Assembly (NCBI RefSeq): GCF_009826935.1 | Contig: NZ_WUMN01000001.1 | Span: 496,001 to 560,000 of the forward strand | DNA: 64,000 nucleotides | Origin: Flavobacterium sp. Sd200 | Lineage (GTDB): Bacteria; Bacteroidota; Bacteroidia; Flavobacteriales; Flavobacteriaceae | Reading direction: 5' to 3' | In this document: one piece after another, positions 34,912 to 44,424 of the stretch | Layout: the number at the start of each line of letters is the position of its first letter | How positions within the stretch are numbered: the stretch's first letter is position 1 | Position numbers and translations under genes: made by a program | The notes under the pieces: generated by a model | Database searches by the model: none | Seen by the model: only the letters and a program-made list of their open reading frames with translations | Told to the model about the DNA's origin: nothing

Positions 34912-36075
34912 ATGCCCAAAATACTTGTTATAGAAGACGAAGCCGCAATCCGCCGTGTACTTGGAAAGATACTTAGGGAAGAAAGCGATACCTACAGTGT
35001 TGATGAAGCCGAGGACGGGGTGCAGGGACTTGAGAAAATAAAAACCGATGATTATGATTTGGTGCTTTGTGATATAAAAATGCCCAAAATGGATGGTGTT
35101 GAGGTGCTTGAAGCCGTTAAGAAACTAAAGCCTGAAATTCCGGTTATAATGATATCCGGTCATGGCGATTTAGAAACTGCTATAAATACCATGCGTTTAG
35201 GGGCATTCGATTATATATCCAAGCCACCAGATCTTAACCGTTTGCTCAACACAGTGCGCAATGCTTTAGACCGTAAAGTGCTTGTTGTAGAGAATAAGAT
35301 GCTGAAAAAAAAAGTAAGCAAAAGCTATGAAATGGTAGGCGATAGCGAGCCTATTAACCACATAAAGCAGATTATAGAAAAAGTAGCCCCTACGGATGCG
35401 CGTGTGCTTATAACCGGGCCTAACGGTACAGGAAAGGAGTTGGTAGCGCATTGGCTTCACGAAAAAAGCGAACGTGCAGCAGCCCCTTTTATAGAGGTTA
35501 ACTGCGCGGCCATACCCAGCGAGCTTATTGAGAGCGAGCTTTTTGGGCATGTTAAGGGAGCTTTTACCAGTGCGGTAAAAGACCGTGCAGGTAAGTTTGA
35601 AGCTGCTGATAAGGGCACTATTTTTTTAGATGAAATTGGCGATATGAGTATGCCAGCCCAGGCAAAAGTACTACGTGCTTTACAGGAAAACATGATACAG
35701 CGTGTGGGGGCCGAAAAAGATATAAAAGTAGATGTGCGTGTAGTGGCGGCTACTAACAAGGACCTCAAAAAAGAAATTGCTGAAGGTCGTTTTAGGGAAG
35801 ATCTTTACCACCGTCTTGCTGTGATCTTAGTTAAAGTTCCGGCTCTAAATGACAGGCGTGATGATATTCCGTTACTGATAGAGCATTTTACCGAAAAAAT
35901 AGCTGCCGACCAGGGAACGGTACAAAAACGTTTCTCATCAGATGCTGTTAAGCTGCTACAGGAGTATGATTGGACAGGTAACATTCGTGAACTGCGCAAT
36001 GTGGTAGAGCGTCTGATTATTTTGGGTGGAAACGAAATATCTGAAACTGACGTAAGGCTTTTTGCAAGTAAATAA
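34912..36075 (+). CDS. NtrC-type response regulator lacking a DNA-binding domain
   Basis: This 387-residue protein has a receiver domain (phosphoacceptor Asp54 in LVLCDIKMP) and a sigma-54 activator AAA+ domain: Walker A GPNGTGKE (169-176), Walker B GTIFLDEIG (235-243) and the R-rich ATP region. The sigma-54 contact loop reads GAFTSA (216-221) instead of GAFTGA. The protein stops right after the AAA+ lid and has no Fis-type helix-turn-helix, so it cannot bind DNA in the usual way. The ATG at 34912 starts the receiver fold directly; an upstream TTG at 34861 adds only unlike sequence. Confidence 0.9.
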   Translation: MPKILVIEDEAAIRRVLGKILREESDTYSVDEAEDGVQGLEKIKTDDYDLVLCDIKMPKMDGVEVLEAVKKLKPEIPVIMISGHGDLETAINTMRLGAFDYISKPPDLNRLLNTVRNALDRKVLVVENKMLKKKVSKSYEMVGDSEPINHIKQIIEKVAPTDARVLITGPNGTGKELVAHWLHEKSERAAAPFIEVNCAAIPSELIESELFGHVKGAFTSAVKDRAGKFEAADKGTIFLDEIGDMSMPAQAKVLRALQENMIQRVGAEKDIKVDVRVVAATNKDLKKEIAEGRFREDLYHRLAVILVKVPALNDRRDDIPLLIEHFTEKIAADQGTVQKRFSSDAVKLLQEYDWTGNIRELRNVVERLIILGGNEISETDVRLFASK

Positions 36076-36158
36076 TTTTTTATAAGCTACAAATTGTACG
36101 GATTTTACTAATTAGCGATTAGTGTAAAGTAGTGTGCTTCGTGGCTAAAACATCAACA

Positions 36159-36824
36159 ATGAAATTAAAAAAAATAAATCCGGGGTTGGCAGAAGCGCTT
36201 GCTGAGGCAGGTTTTACAGAGCCTACAGACCTTCAGAAAGAAACTTTTGGCACCCTGAAAAGCGGTGCTGATTGTGTTATTGGTGCCTCAAAGGAAGAGG
36301 GCAAAACAACAGCTATTGTTATAAATGTAATACAAAAACTTGATAAGGCTTTTCAGCAGTCGCCACGTGCTCTTATAGTTGTGGAAACCAAAGAAAAAAT
36401 GCTGGAAGTATTACAACTTTTCAGAGATTTTGGACAGCATACCGATTTAAGGGTGTATGGTGTTCATGACAAAGGCGATATTGATTATGATAAAAACCAA
36501 ATATCGGTAGGCATAGATGTGCTTGTAGGAACGGTTAACAGGCTTGGAGATATGTTTTCATCGGCAGGTTTTGATGTGAACCAGCTAAAAATGTTTGTAG
36601 TTGATGATACGGAAACGTTGCTAAAACACAGACTTGAGCCCAAAATAGCCCGTATTAGCAACAGTATTGCTAAAACGCAACGCATTTTCTTTACGGATGT
36701 AATTACTGAACGGGTAGAATTGCTTGCCGATCGACTGATGATAGAGCCTGTATTTTTTGAGTTTGACGATCTTGAAGAAGAGAAAGAAGAATATGAGGAT
36801 GAAGAAACTAACGAAACAGAATAA
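36159..36824 (+). CDS. Degenerate single-domain DEAD-box helicase-like protein
   Basis: This 221-residue protein covers only the first RecA domain of a DEAD-box RNA helicase. The Q motif (FTEPTDLQKETF) and general fold are kept, but the ATPase motifs are altered: Walker A reads GASKEEGKT, motif II reads DDTE instead of DEAD, and motif III reads FTD instead of SAT. The second RecA domain is absent and a Glu-rich tail follows. It is therefore unlikely to unwind RNA and may be an RNA- or protein-binding relic. It is 2 bp upstream of the DUF2007 gene. The ATG at 36159 is preferred to a GTG at 36132. Confidence 0.82.
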   Translation: MKLKKINPGLAEALAEAGFTEPTDLQKETFGTLKSGADCVIGASKEEGKTTAIVINVIQKLDKAFQQSPRALIVVETKEKMLEVLQLFRDFGQHTDLRVYGVHDKGDIDYDKNQISVGIDVLVGTVNRLGDMFSSAGFDVNQLKMFVVDDTETLLKHRLEPKIARISNSIAKTQRIFFTDVITERVELLADRLMIEPVFFEFDDLEEEKEEYEDEETNETE

Positions 36825-36826
36825 CT

Positions 36827-37045
36827 ATGGCGCTTAAAAAAGTATTTTCGGGTAGCGAGATATTGGCGCAGGCACTACAGGCACGGCTTGCTACTTTGGG
36901 TATTGATGCCATGATAAAAAACAACATACAAAGCGCGCGAATGGCCGGGTTTGGCGATATTGGTATGGCTGCCGAAGTTTTTATAGATGAATATTTTATG
37001 GAAAAAGCTGAGCCTATTATTACAGCTTTTAAAATGGGGGAATAG
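36827..37045 (+). CDS. DUF2007 family small protein
   Basis: This 72-residue protein fits DUF2007 (putative signal-transducing protein). These short domains resemble PII-like or ferredoxin-like folds and have the pattern VFSGSEILAQALQARLATLGIDAMIKN. The function is unknown. It directly follows the degenerate helicase gene, so the two are probably made together. Confidence 0.75.
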   Translation: MALKKVFSGSEILAQALQARLATLGIDAMIKNNIQSARMAGFGDIGMAAEVFIDEYFMEKAEPIITAFKMGE

Positions 37046-37170
37046 TTACCACAATTAAGAGTGAAATATAATCTCTATGGCATAAATTTTTTAGTCCAAT
37101 GCCCTCTGTTTCCTGAGCTGGTTTTCCTTTAGAAACAATTTTTTAAATAATTATACAATCAATATTATAG

Positions 37171-37689
37171 ATGCTTCAGTCAGCACGCCTCATCTATCGT
37201 GAACTTTTGCCATCTGATGATGTGGCAATGTTTGAATTAGATTCTAATCCAAACGTACATCGTTATTTGGGTAATAATCCCGTTACAGATATTGAGCAAA
37301 GCCGCGCTGTAATTGCTTTTATTAGACAGCAATATATAACTAACGGGGTTGGACGCATGGCTGTTATTCTAAAAGATACTGGCGAATTTATTGGCTGGGC
37401 CGGATTAAAACTGGAAAGTAATGTTAACGGTCATGATAAGTTTTATGATGTAGGTTATCGTTTTATAGAACGGTTTTGGGGCAACGGCTATGCTACTGAG
37501 GCGGCTATTTTCTTTGTAAATTATGGCTTTGAAGCATTAAAGCTTGATAAAATCAATGCAAGTGCATTATCAGATAATATTGGTTCGGTAAAAGCATTAC
37601 AAAATGCAGGGTTACGGTTTGTAGAAACTTATGATTATAAAGGTGAGGAAGCAATGTGGTTAGAAATAGTAAACCCTGACCGGATATGA
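37171..37689 (+). CDS. GNAT family N-acetyltransferase (RimJ/RimL type)
   Basis: This 172-residue protein has the acetyl-CoA-binding region of the GNAT fold: GYRFIERFWGNGYATEAA (about residues 90-107) and the Asn-rich segment DNIGSVKALQNAGLRFVE. It belongs to the group that acetylates protein N-termini or small amines. The substrate is unknown. The stop codon overlaps the hydrolase start by 4 bp. Confidence 0.88.
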   Translation: MLQSARLIYRELLPSDDVAMFELDSNPNVHRYLGNNPVTDIEQSRAVIAFIRQQYITNGVGRMAVILKDTGEFIGWAGLKLESNVNGHDKFYDVGYRFIERFWGNGYATEAAIFFVNYGFEALKLDKINASALSDNIGSVKALQNAGLRFVETYDYKGEEAMWLEIVNPDRI

Positions 37690-38498
37690 AAAAGTGGTTG
37701 AGGAGATTTGTTATAGCTGTTTGTTTTTGCATTGGTTTGCACCTGATTGCCCTGGTATTTTTGTATTTTAAACAGGAAAAATTTCTTTTTCATCCTGAAG
37801 TACTTGCTAAGGACTATAAGTTTGAGTTTCCCGGTAATTATGAGGAAGTTTATATTCCGGTAGATAAAGGTGTAAATTTACATGGAATACTTTTTAAAGC
37901 TCAAAACCCTAAAGGTCTGGTATTTTACCTGCACGGTAACGGAGGGTCGGTAGGAGGGCGAGGCGTTGGCAATGAAATTTATACTGATCTGGGTTACGAT
38001 CTTTTTATACTTGATTATCGTGGCTATGGCAAAAGTGGAGGGCACATACAGAATGAAGATCAGTTGGTTAACGATGTAAAAAAAGCATATAGTTATGTTC
38101 TCGGCTATTATCATTTTAAAGAAGATAATACTATTATAGCCGGGTATTCTATAGGTACGGGGCCGGCAACCTTGTTGGCCCAAAATAAGAATTGTAAGGC
38201 ACTGATCCTGCAGGCACCTTATTATTCTCTTACCGCGTTGATTGATGAAAAGGTGCCTTTGGTGCCTGAATTTATTAAGAGATACAGGCTCGAAACCTAT
38301 AAAAATTTAAAAAGCGTAAAAGCACCTGTTTATATTTTTCATGGAACAGATGATAAACTTATACCTTACAGCCATGCATTAAAGATCAGGGAATATAATA
38401 AAAAGGTCAGCGTAATTCCGCTTCCGGGTGCCGCACACAATGGCATGAACGAGAATGAACTTTTTAGAGAGAGTCTAAAAAACATACTGCTAAAATAA
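37686..38498 (+). CDS. Membrane-anchored alpha/beta hydrolase
   Basis: This 270-residue protein has one N-terminal transmembrane helix (about residues 7-27) and a serine hydrolase domain facing the periplasm. The oxyanion region is YLHGNGGSVGG, the nucleophile elbow is GYSIGTG, and the Asp and His of the triad lie in GTDDKLIP and AAHNGM. It resembles the BEM46/ABHD family. The substrate cannot be told. It is coupled to the acetyltransferase gene by a 4-bp overlap. Confidence 0.87.
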   Translation: MKKWLRRFVIAVCFCIGLHLIALVFLYFKQEKFLFHPEVLAKDYKFEFPGNYEEVYIPVDKGVNLHGILFKAQNPKGLVFYLHGNGGSVGGRGVGNEIYTDLGYDLFILDYRGYGKSGGHIQNEDQLVNDVKKAYSYVLGYYHFKEDNTIIAGYSIGTGPATLLAQNKNCKALILQAPYYSLTALIDEKVPLVPEFIKRYRLETYKNLKSVKAPVYIFHGTDDKLIPYSHALKIREYNKKVSVIPLPGAAHNGMNENELFRESLKNILLK

Positions 38499-38677
38499 GC
38501 TTGTTTATAAAGTTGATTCAAACTGAAGCTTAGCTTAAAAAAATGTATTCAGGCCTACCAAAATCCGCAATAAATTACGTATCTTCACAGAGCACAAATA
38601 CTTACTGTCTTATTGTAAATTGTATAATTATTAACTAAAATAAAGCTTTGATTGTTAGTGGTTTATTTGTTTTTAGC

Positions 38678-38691
38678 AAAGCGAACGCTTT
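38678..38691. promoter_or_regulatory. Candidate LacI-family operator before the LacI gene
   Basis: AAAGCG-AA-CGCTTT has 6-bp arms and lies 55 bp before the LacI start codon. It could serve autoregulation. It does not match the palindrome upstream of uxaC. The rest of the 248-bp gap holds no clear promoter. Confidence 0.35.
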
Positions 38692-38746
38692 AAATCTGAA
38701 ATAAGAGATATTTAAACTGCTGATATTATTTTATAAAGTTTCCGGT

Positions 38747-39775
38747 ATGGATAAAAAGAACATTACTATTTACGATATTTCAGAAAAACTTAATATAAGT
38801 GCGGCAACAGTTTCAAGGGCACTTAACGATGATCCTAAAGTGAGCCAGGCAACTAAGGAGTTGGTTTTAAAAACTGCTAAAGAAATGAACTATAAGCAGA
38901 ATAAACTGGCTAAAGCCCTTAAGAGCGGGAGTACCAAAAATGTAGGTATCATAGTTCCGTACATCAACACAAACTTTTTCTCTTCGGTGATCAGAGGGGT
39001 AGAGGAGGAGCTTACCCCGCAGGGCTATCATGTAATTATATGCCAAAGTCATGAAGACTATTCTGTAGAGATCAAGCAACTTAATACACTGCTAAATGCT
39101 CAGGTAGATTGCATTTTTATGTCGCTTTCTAAAACTACATTGAACACTGATTATATTACAAGAGCTCTAAATACTAACAATACCCCTATAATATTCTTCG
39201 ACAGGAAAAAAGATATTTCTGGTATAAGCTCTGTAACAATAGACGATTATAAAGGAGGATATCTTGCAACTGAGCATCTTATAAAACAAGGATGTAAGAA
39301 CATTTGCCATTTTTCGGGTAATCATAACCTTGAAATTTATCAGCAAAGGTATAATGGCTATGCAGATGCTTTAAAAGCTTACGGACTTACACTTAAAGAA
39401 GATTATATTATAACCACTGCAAGTTCTATCGAATCGGGTGCCGATGCCGTTAGGAAATTATGGGATAGGGACGATGTTCCGGATGCTATATTTTCTTCGA
39501 GCGATTTCGCCGCATTGGGTGCCTGTAAAGAACTAAAAGCTAAAGGTATAAATATTCCGAATGAGGTAGCCGTTATAGGTTTCAGTAACGAGCCCTTTAC
39601 AGAATATATGGAGATGCCAATGAGTTCAGTAGATCAAACACCTGTTTTGATGGGCAAAATGGCAGGACAGGTTTTTTTAGAGGGAATAAACGAAAGCAAT
39701 TCGGGTATGAACATTCAAAAAAAGGTTGTGCTTAAACCCGAATTACTTATCAGAAAATCGTCCCTGAGAAAATAG
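38747..39775 (+). CDS. LacI-family transcriptional regulator, probable hexuronate operon repressor
   Basis: This 342-residue regulator has an N-terminal LacI helix-turn-helix (ITIYDISEKLNISAATVSRA), the hinge helix KLAKALKSG and a periplasmic-binding-protein-like sensor domain (VGIIVPYINTNFFSSVIRG). The gene converges on the end of the uxaC-uxaA operon with 16 bp between them, so hexuronate-related sugars are the likely effectors. A palindrome with a central CG, the hallmark of LacI-family operators, lies upstream of uxaC. The ligand is an inference. Confidence 0.88.
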   Translation: MDKKNITIYDISEKLNISAATVSRALNDDPKVSQATKELVLKTAKEMNYKQNKLAKALKSGSTKNVGIIVPYINTNFFSSVIRGVEEELTPQGYHVIICQSHEDYSVEIKQLNTLLNAQVDCIFMSLSKTTLNTDYITRALNTNNTPIIFFDRKKDISGISSVTIDDYKGGYLATEHLIKQGCKNICHFSGNHNLEIYQQRYNGYADALKAYGLTLKEDYIITTASSIESGADAVRKLWDRDDVPDAIFSSSDFAALGACKELKAKGINIPNEVAVIGFSNEPFTEYMEMPMSSVDQTPVLMGKMAGQVFLEGINESNSGMNIQKKVVLKPELLIRKSSLRK

Positions 39776-39791
39776 TATTTTTACTGTAATT

Positions 39792-41405
39792 TTATAGTGA
39801 AATACCTCTCCTCCAGGGAATAAAATCGTTTTGATTTAATATTTTAGATTTGGTTACTACCTCTCCGCTGGCTACTTTAATTATATATTCAAGCAGCTCT
39901 TCGCCCATTTCTTCAATATTCTTTTGACCGCTAATAACCGGTCCGCAATCAAAATCAATAATATCCGGCATTCGTTCTACTAATGCTGTATTAGAGGATA
40001 TTTTTATAACCGGCACTACTGGGTTACCTGTTGGTGTACCTAACCCTGTGGTAAACAGCACTACGTTTGCCCCCGAACCTCCCAAAGCAGTAGTACTTTC
40101 TACATCGTTACCAGGTGTGCAAAGCAGGTTGAGCCCAGGTCTTGTAATGTATTCTCCAAAGTCCAATACGGCATTAACAGGCGATGATCCTCCCTTTTTT
40201 GCTGCTCCGGCCGATTTCATGGCATCTGTAATAAGTCCGTCTTTTATATTTCCGGGAGATGGGTTCATATCAAATCCCGATCCGGCATCTATGGCAGACT
40301 GTTCATAAGCCTTCATGAGTGACAGGAATTTTTGCGCATCATTATTCTCTACACAACGGTTTACAATTTCCTGTTCTACACCACAAAGTTCAGGAAATTC
40401 AGATAAAATGCTCGTGCCTCCAAGGGCCGCTACCATATCTGATACATGCCCCAGAGCCGGGTTTGCAGAAATACCCGAAAAACCATCGCTGCCACCACAC
40501 TCTAAACCAACACGCAACTTAGATAATGGGGCGGGTTTACGTTGGGTATCGTTGGCTTCTTTGAGTGCATTAAATGTATCTTTTATAATACCGTCCAGCA
40601 TTTGGTCTACTGTGCCTGATTGTTGTTGATCGTAAATAATTATAGGTTTTTTATTATCCGGGCTAATAGCATTTAGTGCGTTCTTAAATATCTGAATCTG
40701 TAGGTTTTGGCAGCCTAAACTCAATACTGTTGCACCTGCCACATTAGGGTTTTTTACATACCCGGCCAACAGCTTAGCCAATGCCTCTGCATCCTGCCTG
40801 ATGCCTCCGCACCCTCCCTGATGGGTTACAAACTTTACTTCAAGGTTTTTAAATACCCTTGTATCTTCTTCATTAACTACTGTTTCGGTTTCAGCCTTGT
40901 TTTGTACTAAAGATCGTAACAACAGCTGATGTTTGCTAACATGTTCGTGCAGCAACTCTTTCTCAAAAATATCTTTAAGTATTTCTATATTTCTGTTCTC
41001 GCAAAAAACCAACGGAAAGAACAGCCATGTGTTTGCAGTACCCACTTGCCCGTCTTCTCTGTGATACCCCATAAAAGTGCGTTCTTTCCACTTTTCAACA
41101 TTAGGGGCATCCCAGTGTGTTGTTTCGGTCTTAGAAGTCACTTTTGCGCTTTGATGTACCACATTTTGTGTCGTTATAACATCGCCTTTGCCAATAAAAG
41201 TATTTGCTTTCCCCACCAAAATACCATACATAATTATCTCATCTCCGGCAGTAAGGTTCTGTAAGGCAAATTTATGTTTTGCCTGTATTGTATTTAAGAT
41301 GTTATATTTTACATTATCTACTGCAACATTTTCTCCCTTATTAAGATTTACAAGAGCAACCGCAACGTTGTCTTTTGGATTTACTTTCAGTGCTTTATTT
41401 TGCAT
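39792..41405 (-). CDS. uxaA: Altronate dehydratase
   Basis: UxaA dehydrates altronate to 2-keto-3-deoxygluconate. The 537-residue protein has an N-terminal SAF domain (about residues 1-90) and the large UxaA catalytic domain, with VTHQGGCGGIRQDAEAL, SLGCQNLQIQ, GLECGGSDGFSGISANP and the Cys/Gly-rich end of the family. It is the last gene of the hexuronate operon, 17 bp after uxaB, and converges with the LacI gene. Confidence 0.95.
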   Translation of the reverse strand: MQNKALKVNPKDNVAVALVNLNKGENVAVDNVKYNILNTIQAKHKFALQNLTAGDEIIMYGILVGKANTFIGKGDVITTQNVVHQSAKVTSKTETTHWDAPNVEKWKERTFMGYHREDGQVGTANTWLFFPLVFCENRNIEILKDIFEKELLHEHVSKHQLLLRSLVQNKAETETVVNEEDTRVFKNLEVKFVTHQGGCGGIRQDAEALAKLLAGYVKNPNVAGATVLSLGCQNLQIQIFKNALNAISPDNKKPIIIYDQQQSGTVDQMLDGIIKDTFNALKEANDTQRKPAPLSKLRVGLECGGSDGFSGISANPALGHVSDMVAALGGTSILSEFPELCGVEQEIVNRCVENNDAQKFLSLMKAYEQSAIDAGSGFDMNPSPGNIKDGLITDAMKSAGAAKKGGSSPVNAVLDFGEYITRPGLNLLCTPGNDVESTTALGGSGANVVLFTTGLGTPTGNPVVPVIKISSNTALVERMPDIIDFDCGPVISGQKNIEEMGEELLEYIIKVASGEVVTKSKILNQNDFIPWRRGISL

Positions 41406-41422
41406 GGCTGTAAATGTTAAGT

Positions 41423-42883
41423 TTATTGCTTAATAAAATCCAGATAGGCTTGTTTGATGCCCTTGGTGTCTATTTCTTTCAAGGCAGTTGCAACGGCTTC
41501 TTTAAGTCCATCTATTTCTGTTAGGTCGGTTTCCCAAAATGAGGTATTGCTTAAAGCCAGCGTAGCTATTTTATTATAGTCTTTAGAGAGCCATATATAT
41601 TTAAATATGTTTACAATGCTCTCTTCATCGCTAACAGGTAGGGTAGTGCCGTGCCAGTCTCCTTTGTAAAAGCGTATTAATGCAGCAAGTGCAAAGGTGA
41701 GATGGAGGGGTAACTTTTGTTCTTTTTCTACATATTGCAAAAGACTCGGTATTACCCTTACTTTAAATTTAGAAACTGAGTTTAATGCTATGCTTGAAAG
41801 CAGGTGCTTTACAAACGGATTCCTGAAACGATCAAAGGTTTCATTGGCAAAAGTTTCTACTTCATCTTTATTCATTTCGAGTGATGCAATAATTTCATCA
41901 AACACTACATTTTTAATGAATGCACCCGTAAATTCGTCGTCAACAGATTCTTTAACGGTTTCTTTTCCATATAGTATAGAAAAAGGAACCATAGCACTGT
42001 GCGCCCCATTCAGTATCCGCACTTTCATGGTGCGGTAGGGCTGAATATCGTCTACAACTAAAATTTGCTCGTTGAGTTTATGTAATGGAAGTTTTTGTTT
42101 CAGGGCTTCGCCTCCCTGTATTACCCAAAATAAAAATGCTTCAGATACTACCATCATTTTATCATCATAGTCCAGTTGCTCCTCATACACTTTTGCATCG
42201 TCTTTAGGATATCCAGGAACGATCCTGTCTACAAGTGTGTTATGAAAATAGTTGTGGTTTTGTATCCATTCGCTAAAGCCTTCTTCCAGTTTCCAAAGGG
42301 CAGCATATTTGAGGATATATTCTTTTAAAGTATCGGCATTGTTATTGATAAGTTCGCACGGAATGATAGTGAGTCCTTTGCTTTCTGCACCATTAAAATG
42401 CAGATAGCGTTTGTATAAAAAAGCGGTTACTTTGGCAGGAAAATTTATGTGAGGGCCACTTTCTAAACGGTCTTCGTCTCTGTCAAACACAATACCTGCC
42501 TCTGTGGTATTACTAAATAAAAACTGTAATTCTTCCTCTTCAGCTAAAGCTAAATAAGCATTGTAGTTGGTGTAAGGATTAACCGATTTTTGTATGGCAG
42601 ATATTATCCTTTTTTCATCTACTATAGTGTCGTTCTTTATACCTCTTGTAAAAAGCGTATAAAGGTTTCCCTGCTCTTCCAGTTTATGTACAGATCCTCT
42701 TGGTGTAGGCTGTATGAGTGCTATTCCGGCATTGAAACCATGGTTCTCGTTAAGTGCATCTATAGTATAATCTACAAAGGCGCGCATAAAATTTCCTCCT
42801 CCAAATTGCAGGACCTTAATAGGCAGGTTTTTATTATAGCCTGTGGTTTCCCTGCTCAAACTCTTTTTTAGCTGATCTTCCAT
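41423..42883 (-). CDS. uxaB: Tagaturonate reductase (altronate oxidoreductase)
   Basis: UxaB reduces tagaturonate to altronate with NADH. The 486-residue protein is a mannitol-dehydrogenase-family enzyme. Its N-terminal nucleotide-binding motif is VLQFGGGNFMRAF, and the C-terminal domain has the catalytic segment KVRILNGAHSA. The length matches E. coli UxaB (483). It lies 8 bp after the transporter gene and 17 bp before uxaA. Confidence 0.93.
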   Translation of the reverse strand: MEDQLKKSLSRETTGYNKNLPIKVLQFGGGNFMRAFVDYTIDALNENHGFNAGIALIQPTPRGSVHKLEEQGNLYTLFTRGIKNDTIVDEKRIISAIQKSVNPYTNYNAYLALAEEEELQFLFSNTTEAGIVFDRDEDRLESGPHINFPAKVTAFLYKRYLHFNGAESKGLTIIPCELINNNADTLKEYILKYAALWKLEEGFSEWIQNHNYFHNTLVDRIVPGYPKDDAKVYEEQLDYDDKMMVVSEAFLFWVIQGGEALKQKLPLHKLNEQILVVDDIQPYRTMKVRILNGAHSAMVPFSILYGKETVKESVDDEFTGAFIKNVVFDEIIASLEMNKDEVETFANETFDRFRNPFVKHLLSSIALNSVSKFKVRVIPSLLQYVEKEQKLPLHLTFALAALIRFYKGDWHGTTLPVSDEESIVNIFKYIWLSKDYNKIATLALSNTSFWETDLTEIDGLKEAVATALKEIDTKGIKQAYLDFIKQ

Positions 42884-42891
42884 AGTTTAAA

Positions 42892-44424
42892 TTAGTTAGT
42901 TATAACCTTATATTTTGGTACTAAAGCATTCATAACCACCCATGCAATTAAATAGGCAACGGCACATATTGAAAAGATTATCATATAGCCTGTATTTATA
43001 CCATCTGATATTACTGCCCCGGATTTTTGAAGTCCTTCGAAAAAACCTTCCGGTAGACGGGCATCAGCATATTGCGGATATTTTTCAAGCAAAGGAACTC
43101 CGTCTATGGTTGTCCAGGCTTTGTGCGAATAATCGAATAAGACGCCCGAACCTTTGTTTATAAGAAAAGATCCTAATCCACCAGCCATACCGCCTATGCC
43201 TGTAATGGTTCCTATGGCCTTTTTAGGGAACATATCGCCTACAGTAGAGAATATGTTTGCCGACCAAGCCTGATGTGCAGCAAGTGCCACGCCAATGATA
43301 ATAATAGGTATCCAATAATTTATAGAACCCAATGGTTGCGCTAAAAGCCCCAATAGCGGGAAGAAAGCAAAAATAAGCATGGCACGCATTCTGCCGGAAT
43401 AAGGATTCATGCCAAGCTTGTCTACAAAGTAGGTGGGAAGCCAACCACCTATTATCGATAACAATGTAATTACATATAATATAAATAACGGGAAGGCACT
43501 TTGTGTACTATCCATTCCATAAACAGAGCTTAAGTAAGCAGGTGTCCAGAATAAAAAGAACCACCAAACACCATCGGTCATAAATTTACCAAACGCAAAT
43601 GCCCAGGTTTGCTTATAGCTAAAGCATTTTTTGAATGAAAAATTTGTTTCGGGTTTGTTTTCCCCCGTAGTATTAAAAATGTCATCCTGATCCTGTTGTA
43701 TATATTTTAATTCGGCTTCGTTAACTTTTGGATGTAGCTCAGGTTTTTTGAAATAAAATGTCCACAATCCCATCCAGACAAATCCTAAGCCACCGATTAT
43801 AATAAAAGCCATTTCCCATCCCATTGCCTGAGCAATAAAAGGAATGGTAACGGGGGCGGCTAAAGCACCTACGGTTGCCCCTGCATTAAATATACTGGTT
43901 GCCAAAGCCCTGTCTTTTTTAGGAAAATATTCGGCAGTGGCTTTAATGGCAGCAGGAAAGTTGCCCGCTTCGCCCACGGCCAAAACAAGGCGGGCAAATA
44001 TGAACAGCACCACGCTTACGTTTATAAGCCTTGAGATATCTTTAACCGTATGTAAAACCTCTTTAGACCCCGAAAAAGATACAAACCAATTACCTGTTAA
44101 TATACCTGATGCTGCAATGCCGCAAAAAGCATGAAGGCATGCCCCGACAGACCAAATGCCTATAGCCCATAAAAATCCTTTTTTGGTTCCAAGCCAATCG
44201 ATAAACTTACCAGCAAACAACATGCTTGCAGCATAAAATATAGAGAAGAGAGCTGTTATATTGCCATAGTCGTTATTATTCCAATGAAATTCTGGCGAAA
44301 TAAAATCTTTCCATGTAAGCGATAATACCTGCCTGTCGAGATAGTTAATGGTTGTGGCAATAAAAAGTAAACCGCATATAGTCCATCTGAAATTGCTTGG
44401 CGTAGATAAATTCTGTGTATTCAT
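42892..44424 (-). CDS. exuT: MFS hexuronate transporter
   Basis: This 510-residue protein has about 12 transmembrane helices of the ACS (anion:cation symporter) subfamily, with RWTICGLLFIATTINYLDRQVLSL at the start and GEAGNFPAAIKATAEYFPKKDRA, the ExuT/GudP signature. It probably imports galacturonate and glucuronate with protons across the inner membrane. Extra loop sequence (residues ~115-140 and ~460-480) makes it longer than E. coli ExuT. It sits between kdgK and uxaB in the operon. Confidence 0.9.
   Translation of the reverse strand: MNTQNLSTPSNFRWTICGLLFIATTINYLDRQVLSLTWKDFISPEFHWNNNDYGNITALFSIFYAASMLFAGKFIDWLGTKKGFLWAIGIWSVGACLHAFCGIAASGILTGNWFVSFSGSKEVLHTVKDISRLINVSVVLFIFARLVLAVGEAGNFPAAIKATAEYFPKKDRALATSIFNAGATVGALAAPVTIPFIAQAMGWEMAFIIIGGLGFVWMGLWTFYFKKPELHPKVNEAELKYIQQDQDDIFNTTGENKPETNFSFKKCFSYKQTWAFAFGKFMTDGVWWFFLFWTPAYLSSVYGMDSTQSAFPLFILYVITLLSIIGGWLPTYFVDKLGMNPYSGRMRAMLIFAFFPLLGLLAQPLGSINYWIPIIIIGVALAAHQAWSANIFSTVGDMFPKKAIGTITGIGGMAGGLGSFLINKGSGVLFDYSHKAWTTIDGVPLLEKYPQYADARLPEGFFEGLQKSGAVISDGINTGYMIIFSICAVAYLIAWVVMNALVPKYKVITN

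Noticed and set aside
43844..44134. Antisense frame within exuT that looks protein-like
   Set aside because: The transporter reading has 12 helices and the family signature; the opposite frame is low-complexity Ala/Ser/Thr sequence.
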